From Candidatus Phyllobacterium onerii (GTDB lineage: Bacteria > Pseudomonadota > Alphaproteobacteria > Rhizobiales > Rhizobiaceae): a stretch of DNA of 64,000 nt. Location: contig NZ_JAQMHX010000003.1 of the NCBI RefSeq assembly GCF_028331445.1, positions 1 to 64,000 on the forward strand, given 5' to 3'. The position numbers and the translations under genes are program-made. This document shows, piece by piece, positions 47,876-57,109 of the stretch. The notes below the pieces were generated by a model, which was not told the origin of the DNA, ran no database searches, and worked only from the letters and a program-made list of their open reading frames with translations. Every line of letters begins with the position of its first letter. Position 1 is the first letter of the stretch.

Positions 47876-48892
47876 TCAATCCCGATTGCTGACGCCGGCC
47901 TGATCGAACGTCGCCATACCGCTGTGGCAGAGTACCGCTGCCTTGACGATGCCCGCTGCAAGTGCCGCGCCGGTACCCTCGCCGAGCCGCATTCCCAGGT
48001 CGAGCAATGGCTTTTTCCCAAGCTTCTCCAAAACCTTGCGATGGCCTGGCTCCGCTGAGACATGGCCGAACAGGCAGTGATCGATCGCTTCCGGATTCGC
48101 AGCGTGCAAGATCGCTGCAGCCGCGGTGGCCACATAGCCATCGATGATAACCGGGATTTTCTCAACACGCGTGGCAAGAATGGCACCAGCCATTGCAGCG
48201 ATTTCACGCCCACCCAGGCGGCGCAGCACTTCGAGTGGATCTTTCAAATGCGAAGCGTGGAGTGCAACTGCTGTGCGCACAGCATCGGCCTTGCGCCTCA
48301 TTCCCTCATTGTTGGCGCCGGTGCCTGGACCAACCCATTCCTCCGCAGTACCGCCATAGAGGCCGTGGAATATCGCCGCGGCAATCGTCGTATTGCCGAT
48401 GCCCATCTCGCCGATGCAAAGAAGGTCAGTACCACCAGCTATCGATTCCATACCGAACGCCATGGTCGCCGCGCAGGTCTTTTCGTCCATGGCCGCTTCT
48501 TCGGTGATATCAGCAGTCGGATACTCAAGCGCCAGGTCAAAGATTTTCAGGCCGAGGTCGTTGGCGATGCAGATCTGGTTGATCGCGGCGCCGCCCGCAG
48601 CAAAATTTTCGACCATCTGCGCCGTGACGGAGGAGGGATAGGGCGAAACACCCTTGGCGGTAACGCCGTGATTGCCTGCAAAGACCGCGACAAGCGGCCG
48701 GGTGATCTGCGGGCGCGAACGCCCTGTCCATGCGGCAAGCCATTCGACAATCTCTTCCAAACGCCCAAGTGCACCCGGCGGCTTGGTCAACGTCGCATCG
48801 CGCTTGCGCACGGCGGCAACTGCGGCCTCGTCAGGTCCAGGCAATGTCTCGATGAGAGTACGAAAATCGTCAAACGGCAGGCCAGTGGTCAT
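47876..48892 (-). CDS. cobT: Nicotinate-nucleotide--dimethylbenzimidazole phosphoribosyltransferase
   Basis: A 338-residue enzyme from the ATG at 48892, which has AGGGA 5 nt upstream; the frame to 49039 would overlap the divergent cobS. It activates dimethylbenzimidazole to alpha-ribazole phosphate for the lower ligand of cobalamin. The catalytic Glu lies in SAEPGHR, and LCIGEMGIGNTT is the conserved nucleotide-binding region. It is divergent from cobS, whose product uses the ribazole. Confidence 0.94.
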   Translation of the reverse strand: MTTGLPFDDFRTLIETLPGPDEAAVAAVRKRDATLTKPPGALGRLEEIVEWLAAWTGRSRPQITRPLVAVFAGNHGVTAKGVSPYPSSVTAQMVENFAAGGAAINQICIANDLGLKIFDLALEYPTADITEEAAMDEKTCAATMAFGMESIAGGTDLLCIGEMGIGNTTIAAAIFHGLYGGTAEEWVGPGTGANNEGMRRKADAVRTAVALHASHLKDPLEVLRRLGGREIAAMAGAILATRVEKIPVIIDGYVATAAAAILHAANPEAIDHCLFGHVSAEPGHRKVLEKLGKKPLLDLGMRLGEGTGAALAAGIVKAAVLCHSGMATFDQAGVSNRD

Positions 48893-49019
48893 GATATCCC
48901 TTGCGATCAACTCTTCATGGCAAATTAGCAAACACCGTCCTATAAGCGCTGGGAGAGAAAACGCAAAGGTCAACCCGCGGCGCAGAGTGTCGCGACCTCG
49001 GTGAGTCAGGGGCTGCGGC

Positions 49020-49793
49020 ATGGATTTGGTCAATGACACGATGCGGGCGCTGGCCTTTCTCTCGCGACTGCCCGTCCCGCAGCGCTGGTTCGAAGGCTAT
49101 GACAGTTCGCTAAGTAGTACTGTACGCGGCTTTCCCGTGGCAGGTATGCTTGTCGCCTTGCCCGCTTCGCTCATCCTGCTGATCACGCATGCACTGGATC
49201 TTCCCGAAATCGTCTCGGCGTTATTGATTGTCGTCGCATTGATCATCACCACCGGTGCATTGCATGAGGACGGGCTTGCTGATGTAGCTGACGGCTTCTA
49301 CGGCGGGACGTCGATTGACCGACGGCTGGAGATTATGAAGGATTCGGCGGCGGGTTCTTACGGTGTACTTGCACTGATTGTCTCTGTCTTCTTGCGGACA
49401 GCGTTGCTTGCCACGATACTCGACGAGGTCGGCGTAATCCATGCGATAGCTGTCATCATAGGGACAGAAGCCGCCAGCCGCTCAGTCATGGCGAAACTCT
49501 GGCAGAGCCTGCCATCCGCACGCGTGGGTGGCGTCGCCGACCAAGCGGGAGCTCCAACTGCCGAAGCAGCCAATTTTGCTCTGATCCTTGGCGCTGTCGT
49601 TCTTGCAATCAGCTATGGCGCTGCTGGCGGGCCACTAGCAATCGTCATCGCGGTATGTTTGACGGCGCCCGTCTTTATCGGTTTTTCCGCACTTTGCCGC
49701 GAAAAGATCGGCGGACAGACGGGTGATACATTGGGGGCTATGCAGCAACTCGCGACAATTTCACTGCTGCTCGGTCTTGTCATTGCACTTTAG
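49020..49793 (+). CDS. cobS: Adenosylcobinamide-GDP ribazoletransferase (cobalamin synthase)
   Basis: A 257-residue inner-membrane enzyme with about six helices that joins adenosylcobinamide-GDP and alpha-ribazole. The catalytic motif ALHEDGLADVADGF is intact. It is divergent from cobT across 127 bp; no cobalamin riboswitch consensus was recognised in that gap. In some Pseudomonas and rhizobial naming it is called cobV. Confidence 0.94.
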   Translation: MDLVNDTMRALAFLSRLPVPQRWFEGYDSSLSSTVRGFPVAGMLVALPASLILLITHALDLPEIVSALLIVVALIITTGALHEDGLADVADGFYGGTSIDRRLEIMKDSAAGSYGVLALIVSVFLRTALLATILDEVGVIHAIAVIIGTEAASRSVMAKLWQSLPSARVGGVADQAGAPTAEAANFALILGAVVLAISYGAAGGPLAIVIAVCLTAPVFIGFSALCREKIGGQTGDTLGAMQQLATISLLLGLVIAL

Positions 49794-49811
49794 CCGTACC
49801 AAAACGTTGAA

Positions 49812-50042
49812 ATGAGCATCATCGAGTCACCCTGCATCCTGGTCTGCGCCATTGATATGAAGACCGGCTTTTGCTTCGGTTGCGGGCGCACGCGCGAAGA
49901 AATAGGTGCATGGTCAATTATGTCGCCTGAGACTCGCCGCGGCGTCATGGCGGGCCTACCGGAGCGGCTAGAGACAGTTGAGCGGCGCCCGCGCCGCGAA
50001 ACGAGACGCAGCCGTATGGCGCGCGAAAAGCAAGAAGGTTAG
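49812..50042 (+). CDS. DUF1289 domain-containing protein
   Basis: A 76-residue protein with the DUF1289 cysteine set SPCILVCAIDMKTGFCFGCG, likely binding a metal or cluster. The last 25 residues are very basic (RRPRRETRRSRMAREK), which suggests nucleic acid contact. Function unknown. It lies between cobS (18 bp) and the protease gene (6 bp) in one transcript. Confidence 0.88.
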   Translation: MSIIESPCILVCAIDMKTGFCFGCGRTREEIGAWSIMSPETRRGVMAGLPERLETVERRPRRETRRSRMAREKQEG

Positions 50043-50048
50043 TCGAAG

Positions 50049-50753
50049 ATGGGCCGCTTGTTCTGGATCATCATTGCTTTGATCGGCGCAACCTTGCTGC
50101 TATTGATGGCGAACAATGACAGCGGTTCGACCCTGGGCATCGCCAACGATGATTTCGCCCGTTTCGCTTACATGGGCATCTGGGGTGTCGTGCTTGGTTC
50201 GGCCCTGCTCGGCTCGGGAATTCCACTCAGTCACTTTCTACGCAGCATGGCAATCTGGGTCGTCATTTTCCTCGCGATCGTCGCCGGCTATCAATACCGC
50301 TACGAGTTGCAAGACGTTGGCCACCGGATAACTGCAGGACTAATCCCTGGAAGCCCTATTTCCAATCGCGATGGCGAAGGAACCATCACTGTGACGCTGG
50401 CCAAAGCAGATACTGGTCATTTCGAGGTTCGTGGCGACGTAAATGGTGCGACGGTACCATTCATCATCGATACCGGCGCCTCGTCGATCGTGCTCTCGGC
50501 TGAAGATGCTCGCCGCGCCGGTCTCAATCCGGACAAGCTCTCCTACAAAACGCCAATCATGACCGCCAATGGAATGGCGACTGCAGCTAGCGTCACATTG
50601 GACAGCATCAGGATAGGTGCCATCGAACGCCGTAACATTCGTGCGATGGTGACTGCAGATGGGAAAATGGCAGGCAGCCTGCTCGGCATGAATTTCCTCA
50701 ATACACTCAGCGGCTTTTCCGTACGCGGCGACCGGCTCGTCCTCTCCGACTAG
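50049..50753 (+). CDS. TIGR02281 family clan AA aspartic protease
   Basis: A 234-residue membrane-anchored retropepsin-like protein. Three hydrophobic segments fill the first 85 residues; the protease domain follows, with the single catalytic motif FIIDTGASSIVLS at about 138-150 and a closing LLGMNFLNTLS. One such domain must dimerise to be active. The substrate is unknown. It ends 4 bp before the convergent dusA. Confidence 0.9.
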   Translation: MGRLFWIIIALIGATLLLLMANNDSGSTLGIANDDFARFAYMGIWGVVLGSALLGSGIPLSHFLRSMAIWVVIFLAIVAGYQYRYELQDVGHRITAGLIPGSPISNRDGEGTITVTLAKADTGHFEVRGDVNGATVPFIIDTGASSIVLSAEDARRAGLNPDKLSYKTPIMTANGMATAASVTLDSIRIGAIERRNIRAMVTADGKMAGSLLGMNFLNTLSGFSVRGDRLVLSD

Positions 50754-50757
50754 GTGT

Positions 50758-51807
50758 TCAGGCCGCTTCTGCCGTCGAGACGGTCTCGATCTCCGCATAC
50801 GCCAGCCGGATCACAGCACTGGTTGCATCTGTTTGATTTGCTTCCGTCGACAGTATTTGGCGCCAGCGCCGTGCTCCGGCCGCTCCATGGAACAGGCCTA
50901 CCAGATGCCGTGTGATGTGCGACAATCGACCGCCACGGGCGATATGGGCATCCGCATAGTCGCAAATGTGGTCTATGATCGCGTCGATTGAAGGCGCCGC
51001 GCTTTCGCTGCCGTATATGCTTCTATCGACGTCGAGCAACAGCATCGGGTTGTTGTAAATCGCGCGTCCAAGCATGACACCGTCAACATGATTCAAATGG
51101 TCAAGCGCTTCATCGAGCGTCTGAATGCCGCCATTGATCCCTATGAATTGACTCGGATTTTGCTGTTTCAGACGATAGACGCGTTCATAATCCAACGGTG
51201 GAATATCGCGGTTTTCCTTGGGCGACAAACCCTTCAGCCAAGCCTTGCGGGCATGCACCCACAACGCATCTGCACCAGCATGGAAAACACCGCTCGCGAG
51301 TTCATCAAGGGCCGTTTCCGTATCTTGATCGTCGACACCGATCCGGCACTTGACCGTCACCGGAATTGCGACTGCCTGCTTCATCGCCTCGACGCTTGAG
51401 GCAACGATGTGCGGCGTTTTCATCAGGCAAGCGCCGAATGTGCCTGATTGAACGCGATCAGATGGGCATCCGACATTGAGATTGATTTCCTGATAGCCCA
51501 TGGCTTCGCCGATACGCGCTGCTTCAGCCAGCTTGATGGGGTCGGACCCACCAAGTTGCAGCGCAACGGGATGTTCAGCTTCGGCAAACCCAAGAATGCG
51601 CTCGCGATTGCCGTGAATCGCAGCATCAGCAACAACCATCTCCGTATAGAGCAAGGCATGACGCGTGAATTGTCGGTGGAAGGTCCGACAATGCCGGTCC
51701 GTCCAATCGATCATAGGAGCGACTGCAAATCTGTTGCGCATGTAGTTTTCATTTATATCGACTTGGTCAGTCACTATGGAAACGTCCGTTTGTGTACTCT
51801 CGGGCAT
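50758..51807 (-). CDS. dusA: tRNA dihydrouridine synthase DusA
   Basis: Up to 349 residues; the conserved part begins at RFAVAPMIDWTDRHCR, and the ATG at 51741 (327 residues) is a good alternative because the first 22 residues look non-conserved. The flavoenzyme reduces uridine 20/20a in tRNA D-loops with NADPH. NVGCPS with the catalytic Cys, and GINGGI in the phosphate site, are intact. The upstream gap is shared with the porin promoter. Confidence 0.92.
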   Translation of the reverse strand: MPESTQTDVSIVTDQVDINENYMRNRFAVAPMIDWTDRHCRTFHRQFTRHALLYTEMVVADAAIHGNRERILGFAEAEHPVALQLGGSDPIKLAEAARIGEAMGYQEINLNVGCPSDRVQSGTFGACLMKTPHIVASSVEAMKQAVAIPVTVKCRIGVDDQDTETALDELASGVFHAGADALWVHARKAWLKGLSPKENRDIPPLDYERVYRLKQQNPSQFIGINGGIQTLDEALDHLNHVDGVMLGRAIYNNPMLLLDVDRSIYGSESAAPSIDAIIDHICDYADAHIARGGRLSHITRHLVGLFHGAAGARRWRQILSTEANQTDATSAVIRLAYAEIETVSTAEAA

Positions 51808-52057
51808 ATAATGTACCAGGCGCTGCTTACCAACATCTGATGGTCCTCATAGAACGCAAAGCGGCGATTGTCCAACCCGCCAGCTATCTCTACGCTTCAG
51901 TGAAACCCCGCCGTTTTCGGATCTCGTTGTAAAATCGCAACAACGATTTCAGAACCCGCAGTTCGATAGTGGTTAGATTTTGCGCGTGTCAGCGAACAGG
52001 AATATGCATCGGTTGGGGACATGAGCTTGTGACTATCTTTTTAACCGGAGATTGGAA
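51808..52057 (+). promoter_or_regulatory. Porin leader and promoter region
   Basis: A 250-bp stretch between the divergent dusA and the porin gene. A 7-bp inverted repeat (TCGTTGT/ACAACGA, 51924-51946) is visible and GGAG lies 7 nt before the porin ATG. Promoter elements could not be fixed by eye. Confidence 0.4.
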
Positions 52058-53152
52058 ATGAACATCAAAAGCTTCCTCCTCGGCTCGGCTGCTGTCCTCG
52101 TAGTGGCATCCAGCGCCCATGCTGCAGACGCGGTTGTCGTGGCAGAGCCAGAGCCTGTTGAATACGTAAGGGTATGTGACGCTTACGGCGCCGGCTTCTT
52201 CTACATCCCAGGAACTGAAACCTGCCTTAAGATCGGCGGTTATTTGCGTTACGATGCAGCCGCTGGTGACGATGTCTATACCGGTGGCCATGTAGGCGGC
52301 GAGAACGACACCTGGAGCAAGAGCACTCGTGCTGAGCTTCGATTCGACGCGCGCTCTGAAACCGAACTCGGCACATTGCGCTCCTACATCGACGGCCGCT
52401 TCCAGTACACCAATGGCGAGGACGATGGTGGTACCCTTCATCAGGCCTATATTGAACTCGGCGGCTTCCAGATCGGTGTCAACGACGCAATCTTCGGTTC
52501 ATGGGTCGGCTATGCAGGTGATATCGTCAATGACGACGTGATCCAGTATGGCAGCGATAGTTTCTCCAGTAACGAGATCAGCTATACCTACAAGGCAGGC
52601 AATGGTTTCTCCGCTATCATCGCCGCCGAACAGGGCTCGGTGGAAGCGGACTACGATTACACTATCGACGACTACATGCCCCACATTCTTGCAGGCGCCA
52701 AATTTGAACAGGGCTGGGGAACGATCTCCGGTATTGTTGGCTACGACTCGGTGCAGGAGGCCATTGGCGTCAAGGCGCGTCTGGATGTGAAATTCACCGA
52801 TACGATCTCAGCCTGGGTAATGGGCGCTTATCAATCCGATTATGACCCGGATTCATTCGTGACCAATACCAACAAGAACTGGTATGGCTTGTGGGAAGGC
52901 GATTGGGCGGCTTGGGGCGGTTTCGCCGCCAAGGTTTCCGACAAGGCGACGATCAATGGCCAGGCTGCCTACGAATCCGAAGGCACGTACGCTCTCGCCC
53001 TTAACGTGGCTTACGAACTTGTTCCAGGTTTCACGATCACGCCTGAAATTAACTACACCAAGTTCGACGGCGCCCGTCAGGATGAGGCCCTTCTTGAAGG
53101 CGGCAGCGATGACGCGTTCGGCGGCATCATCCGCTTCCAGCGCAATTTCTAG
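52058..53152 (+). CDS. Outer-membrane porin (Omp2b/RopA family)
   Basis: A 364-residue outer-membrane beta-barrel from the ATG at 52058. A signal peptide ends near SSAHAAD. Family features include VRVCDAYGAGFFYIPGTETC, KIGGYLRYD and the closing aromatic residue in IRFQRNF, needed for outer-membrane assembly. It forms trimers that let small hydrophilic solutes through. Such porins in Brucella, Ochrobactrum and Phyllobacterium are abundant surface proteins. A strong terminator follows. Confidence 0.93.
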   Translation: MNIKSFLLGSAAVLVVASSAHAADAVVVAEPEPVEYVRVCDAYGAGFFYIPGTETCLKIGGYLRYDAAAGDDVYTGGHVGGENDTWSKSTRAELRFDARSETELGTLRSYIDGRFQYTNGEDDGGTLHQAYIELGGFQIGVNDAIFGSWVGYAGDIVNDDVIQYGSDSFSSNEISYTYKAGNGFSAIIAAEQGSVEADYDYTIDDYMPHILAGAKFEQGWGTISGIVGYDSVQEAIGVKARLDVKFTDTISAWVMGAYQSDYDPDSFVTNTNKNWYGLWEGDWAAWGGFAAKVSDKATINGQAAYESEGTYALALNVAYELVPGFTITPEINYTKFDGARQDEALLEGGSDDAFGGIIRFQRNF

Positions 53153-53169
53153 AAATTGAATAGCTGGAG

Positions 53170-53192
53170 ATCCGGAGGCGGCGCCTCCGGAT
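53170..53192. terminator. Terminator between porin and phnN
   Basis: A perfect 10-bp stem ATCCGGAGGC with a 3-nt loop, 17 bp after the porin stop and 17 bp from the phnN stop on the other strand. The T run is short. Confidence 0.8.
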
Positions 53193-53208
53193 TTGTCCCC
53201 AAATTGGG

Positions 53209-53835
53209 TTAAATCTGTTCCGAAATAGCAGCAAACGCCGCAGACTTCTTCAGGACGGCAACAAATTCGTTGCCAGCGTCTGAAACCGCTCCGGAATTAT
53301 CGATCATAATTGCATCCGCCGGATCGCATGGATTGGGCGCGGCCCGCATCAAACGGCGCTGGATTTCAGCAGCATCTTCGCGTCCGCGTGAAGCTAACCT
53401 CTTTGCCAGAACCTCATGCGACGCAGTGATGTGCACCACGATGAAATTGACGTAGGCTGCACGTAACGCGGGCAATACACCGCGCGAGACATTTGCGATC
53501 GCGACTGCCCCGCGCTCGATCTCGTCGTCAACAGATTTCGGCAAGCCGTAATGCAGGCCGTGCGCCTCCCAGAAATGCGAGAATTCCCCTGCCCGCTTTG
53601 CTGTCAGGAACTGCTCTTCGCTCAGAGTGTCATGGTCTTCCGCATCGATCGACGACGGGCGTGTCACGATACGGCGAACAAAATGGTAGCCTGGCTGTTC
53701 GTTAAGTTCAGCGCGAGCGAAATCAATGATCGTGTCTTTCCCCGCCCCGCTGGGCCCGACAACGGCAACAAAGGCACCGTTGCGCAGCGGTGCGGATGCG
53801 GGATTGAGCGCGCGCTCGATCATTCCTGCCATCAT
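53209..53835 (-). CDS. phnN: Ribose 1,5-bisphosphate phosphokinase PhnN
   Basis: A 208-residue P-loop kinase (guanylate kinase-like) that turns ribose 1,5-bisphosphate into PRPP, the last step by which C-P lyase ribosyl products are recovered. Walker A is VGPSGAGKDT; the RPSSIDAEDHDTLSEEQF stretch is family-typical. Several nearby ATGs make the exact start uncertain by up to four codons. It overlaps phnM by 4 bp and ends the phn cluster. Confidence 0.92.
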   Translation of the reverse strand: MMAGMIERALNPASAPLRNGAFVAVVGPSGAGKDTIIDFARAELNEQPGYHFVRRIVTRPSSIDAEDHDTLSEEQFLTAKRAGEFSHFWEAHGLHYGLPKSVDDEIERGAVAIANVSRGVLPALRAAYVNFIVVHITASHEVLAKRLASRGREDAAEIQRRLMRAAPNPCDPADAIMIDNSGAVSDAGNEFVAVLKKSAAFAAISEQI

Positions 53836-54971
53836 ACGACCCGGCGACCTTCCCGCCAGACGGTGCGCACCACTGGAATGTGTTCATCGACACGAACCCG
53901 CACGAGATCGGCGCGCTTACCGAGTTCGATGACGCCACGATCGTCAAATCCTACGGCGTTTGCCGGGTTCTTCGTCACGAGACGCACCGCATCCGGTAGC
54001 GTGATGCCGTCAACCGTTTCCCCAAGAAAAAAGGTCGATTGGATCAGGCTGAACGGAATGTAGTCGGACGATAGAATATCAAGGTGGCCGTGTTCAACCA
54101 GTTCGCGGGCCGACACATTTCCAGAATGCGAACCGCCACGCACCACATTCGGCGCGCCCATCAGCACTGAAAGTCCGGCCTGCTTTGATGCAGCGGCAGC
54201 TTCGAGCGTCGTTGGAAACTCCGCCACATGAATACCCTGCTCTACCGCTTCGTCCACATGGGCGCGGGTCGCATCATCATGGCTGGCAAGGACAATTCCG
54301 CGCTCACGGCAAAGTTCAGCGATGGCCTTGCGCTGTGGTCCGGAATTCTTCGCCGATTCCGCCATACGTTTCTCACAAAATGCGTTGAATTCCTTGTCCG
54401 AAAGTTTCAGCTTGCGCTGGTAATAGTATGCATAGGTTTCCAGGCTGACGAACTGCCGCTGACCCGGCGCATGATCCATCAACGAGGCCAGCCGGACACG
54501 GCTGTCATTTTCGAAGTGGGCAAAGCCTTCAAGGCAATCAGATGCCGATACCTCACAGCGCAAGTGGATATAGTGATCGGCTCGCAACCGGCCCTGCTCC
54601 ACACTATCTTCAATTGCATCGGCAAGCTTGCGGCTTTCATCTGCGGACATGTCCGCATCTTCATCGAGTCCGACCCGCAGGGCATCGAAAACTGTGGTGA
54701 TGCCCGATGCAGCGATTTGCGCATCATGTGCGAGCACTGCCGCGATCGGATTCCAGCGCACCCGCGGACGTGGCATGTAGTGCCCCTCGAGGTGATCCGT
54801 ATGCAGTTCGATCAGTCCGGGAATAAGGTAATCACCTTCAAAATCATCACCGCGAGAGACCGAACCTTCCGAGATATCGGCGATCTTGCCATCTCTGATC
54901 ACAACCGTCCCGGAGATGACCTCCTCTTCAAGGACGATTTTCGCATTGCTCAAGATCAATTCGGCAGACAT
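53832..54971 (-). CDS. phnM: Alpha-D-ribose 1-methylphosphonate 5-triphosphate diphosphatase PhnM
   Basis: A 379-residue amidohydrolase-fold enzyme, the usual PhnM length, from the ATG at 54971. It removes pyrophosphate from the triphosphate intermediate made by PhnG-H-I-L. The metal motif ELHTDHLEGHYMPRP is at about 54-68, and further His/Asp ligands lie in VLASHDDAT and the C-terminal region. It starts 1 bp after the DUF1045 stop and overlaps phnN. Confidence 0.94.
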   Translation of the reverse strand: MSAELILSNAKIVLEEEVISGTVVIRDGKIADISEGSVSRGDDFEGDYLIPGLIELHTDHLEGHYMPRPRVRWNPIAAVLAHDAQIAASGITTVFDALRVGLDEDADMSADESRKLADAIEDSVEQGRLRADHYIHLRCEVSASDCLEGFAHFENDSRVRLASLMDHAPGQRQFVSLETYAYYYQRKLKLSDKEFNAFCEKRMAESAKNSGPQRKAIAELCRERGIVLASHDDATRAHVDEAVEQGIHVAEFPTTLEAAAASKQAGLSVLMGAPNVVRGGSHSGNVSARELVEHGHLDILSSDYIPFSLIQSTFFLGETVDGITLPDAVRLVTKNPANAVGFDDRGVIELGKRADLVRVRVDEHIPVVRTVWREGRRVV

Positions 54972-54972
54972 T

Positions 54973-55680
54973 TTAGGCGGTCTTTCTTCTGTTGGTTCCT
55001 GCAAGTGGATGCAGCGAGTGTATCTCGAAGGGGAAACCGGGCTCGGCTTCGGTAAAAAGCGCGAGATTATTTATCTCAACAGGCTCTTCCAGAACCGGTT
55101 CAAGGAATTCGCTCAAAATCCGTTCTATTTTAGGGCGGTCGCGCTCCGGTATTATATCGGTAAGCGTCATGTGGAAGCGAAAATCCTCAAAAACATAGGG
55201 ATAACCCCATTGTTCGAGATTTCGCCGCTGCGACACTGTCATTCTGTCTGGACTACGCCGTTTGATTTCCTCTTCAGTTGGAGGCGCACGGAAGCGGTCA
55301 AGCGCGACGACGACATCGTTCGCCAGTTGGTTGAGAGGCGCCACCGGCTCTTCCGGAACCAGTGCAAAAAATCCGTCAAGGTTGGCGATCTGTAGTTTCG
55401 GAATCTCTACTGGATCCATGGAGGAGGCAAAATGCATGAGCGCCGACAAAAGCTCTTTTTCCTCAAAGCCCTCGGCAAGATGGAACGGAGCTTTTAAAGT
55501 ACCATGGAAGCCATAGCGACGTGCCGATGACGTCAACAGCGTGAAATCCTCATGCGCCAGGTCGCGGATCTGCGGCGGCCTCACCGGTTGACCGGTAAAG
55601 GCATTTCGTCCAAGCCAGTTCGCCGCGACTTTCAGAAGCGGGTCACTTGATGGCGGCGTGAAGTAGATCGCATAGCGCAT
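54973..55680 (-). CDS. DUF1045 phosphonate-cluster protein (2H phosphoesterase-like)
   Basis: A 235-residue protein of the DUF1045/TIGR03223 family. Two H-x-[ST/T]-like elements, RYGFHGTLKAPF (about residue 56-67) and FRFHMTLTD (about 168-176), are spaced as in 2H phosphoesterases. The family occurs almost only in phn clusters. No phnP is seen in this window, and PhnP opens a cyclic ribosyl phosphate, so this protein may do that step; this is inference. It lies between phnE2 and phnM. Confidence 0.85.
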   Translation of the reverse strand: MRYAIYFTPPSSDPLLKVAANWLGRNAFTGQPVRPPQIRDLAHEDFTLLTSSARRYGFHGTLKAPFHLAEGFEEKELLSALMHFASSMDPVEIPKLQIANLDGFFALVPEEPVAPLNQLANDVVVALDRFRAPPTEEEIKRRSPDRMTVSQRRNLEQWGYPYVFEDFRFHMTLTDIIPERDRPKIERILSEFLEPVLEEPVEINNLALFTEAEPGFPFEIHSLHPLAGTNRRKTA

Positions 55681-55761
55681 ATTGATTCCTCCGGAACACT
55701 CTCGCGTTACGCTCCGATTATGACAAGCCTTTGAATGCTGTCATATTAATAGGCTCTGCCT

Positions 55762-57102
55762 CTAATGCTGCGGCTTGCCGATCAGCCGCGAACGCAGCGC
55801 ATTGGAGATGCTGTCAAAGATAAACACGACCAACAGGATCAAGAGGACCATATAAGCAACATTTTCCCAGTTCTTGTTGGTGCGCATCGCTTCCCAGAGC
55901 TTGAGACCGATACCGCCAGCCCCGACCGCACCGATGATAGTCGCGCCGCGAATATTTGATTCCCATTGATAAAGCGTCTGGCTGATCATGACCGGCACGA
56001 CCTGCGGCATGACACCGTAGCGCTGGACGAGTACATGGTTTGCACCGGTCGACTGCACACCTTCCCGCGGCTTGTCGTCGATGTTTTCAAGCCCTTCAGA
56101 GTATATTTTGCCGAGTGTCCCGGTCTCAGTCAGGAAGATCGCGGCACTACCCGCAAGTGGACCCGGTCCAAATGCACGGGTAAAGAACAAGGCCCAGATC
56201 AGCATGTCGACCGAGCGCAGAAAATCGAAGAAACGCTTGAACGATTGATTGACGAAGCGGCTTGATGTGATGTTGCGGGCAGCAAGAAATGCCAAGGGAA
56301 AGCTGACAACTGCACCCAAAATTGTTCCAAGGAACGCCATGATGATGGTCTGCAGTAGTTTGACCCAGACATCCCCGTGCTGCCATTCGCCATTGTTAAG
56401 GAAGTTATCGATGGCCAGCGACAGGTTTGATCTTCCAGGCTCGATCTGGGCGCCGGTCGTGACGAGGCTCATCACCTCACCGATCGATTTTCCAAAAAAG
56501 GGTGATTGCGGATCGAAGATGAAATTGGCCCAGCCAAGGAAACGTTTGCGGATCTTGACGCGGTCAGCCTCGACACGGACTTCTCCTGCAAAGCCCATAT
56601 CCGCGACGACATCTTCATCATAGACGCTGACCCAGGGTCGTATGTTTCCCGAGACGGTAGGCTTTCCGCCCGATAGTTCCACTCGCACGGATTCGCCATG
56701 TGCCGTCAGCGTTGCTTCGGTGTCGCTGAAAGTGACCGCCCGGCTCGGCCCACGAATTTCGACGGTCACGGTTCGATCGCTGTTTTGCTTGACCCAATCA
56801 GGCTTTGGGTCATTGCCCAATGGCGAAAATCGCGGATACTTCGGGGTGATCGTGTCGCCTTCGAGCCGAAATTCAGCCTGTACGTCGTAGCTGACCCATT
56901 GGCTCAGATAAATCCCGACGCGCTCCCAATGGCCTTCCGATATGGCCTTGGGGATCTCGAAAAACCAGACTGCGTAGATACCGTAGAGGAATAGGCTGAT
57001 AACCATCAGCAAAGGCGCGAAGCGCTTGAAAAAGGAGCGCTGGAAGACCTCAGGATAGCGCTCCTGGATTGATTCTGCCTGGCTTGCATCGATAAAGGTC
57101 AT
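55762..57102 (-). CDS. phnE: Phosphonate ABC transporter permease PhnE, long form
   Basis: A 446-residue permease, far longer than the about 260 residues of a minimal PhnE. After one transmembrane helix at about 28-48 comes a soluble, probably periplasmic domain (about 50-235), rich in beta-type sequence. The core permease (about 250-440) has the ABC loop QRYGVMPQVVPVMISQTLYQWE and IRGATIIGAVGAGGIG. It pairs with the shorter PhnE 7 bp upstream. The extra domain is common in rhizobial copies. Confidence 0.9.
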   Translation of the reverse strand: MTFIDASQAESIQERYPEVFQRSFFKRFAPLLMVISLFLYGIYAVWFFEIPKAISEGHWERVGIYLSQWVSYDVQAEFRLEGDTITPKYPRFSPLGNDPKPDWVKQNSDRTVTVEIRGPSRAVTFSDTEATLTAHGESVRVELSGGKPTVSGNIRPWVSVYDEDVVADMGFAGEVRVEADRVKIRKRFLGWANFIFDPQSPFFGKSIGEVMSLVTTGAQIEPGRSNLSLAIDNFLNNGEWQHGDVWVKLLQTIIMAFLGTILGAVVSFPLAFLAARNITSSRFVNQSFKRFFDFLRSVDMLIWALFFTRAFGPGPLAGSAAIFLTETGTLGKIYSEGLENIDDKPREGVQSTGANHVLVQRYGVMPQVVPVMISQTLYQWESNIRGATIIGAVGAGGIGLKLWEAMRTNKNWENVAYMVLLILLVVFIFDSISNALRSRLIGKPQH

Positions 57103-57109
57103 GGCATCC

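Noticed and set aside
48893-49019. Possible cobalamin riboswitch between cobT and cobS
   Set aside because: The 127-bp gap is too short for the usual element on top of two promoters, and no clear B12 box was found.
55719-55745. 7-bp inverted repeat TATGACA/TGTCATA between phnE and the DUF1045 gene
   Set aside because: It contains TGTCAT-like half sites but in inverted rather than direct 11-bp order, so I do not call it a PHO box; the spacing does not suit a terminator.
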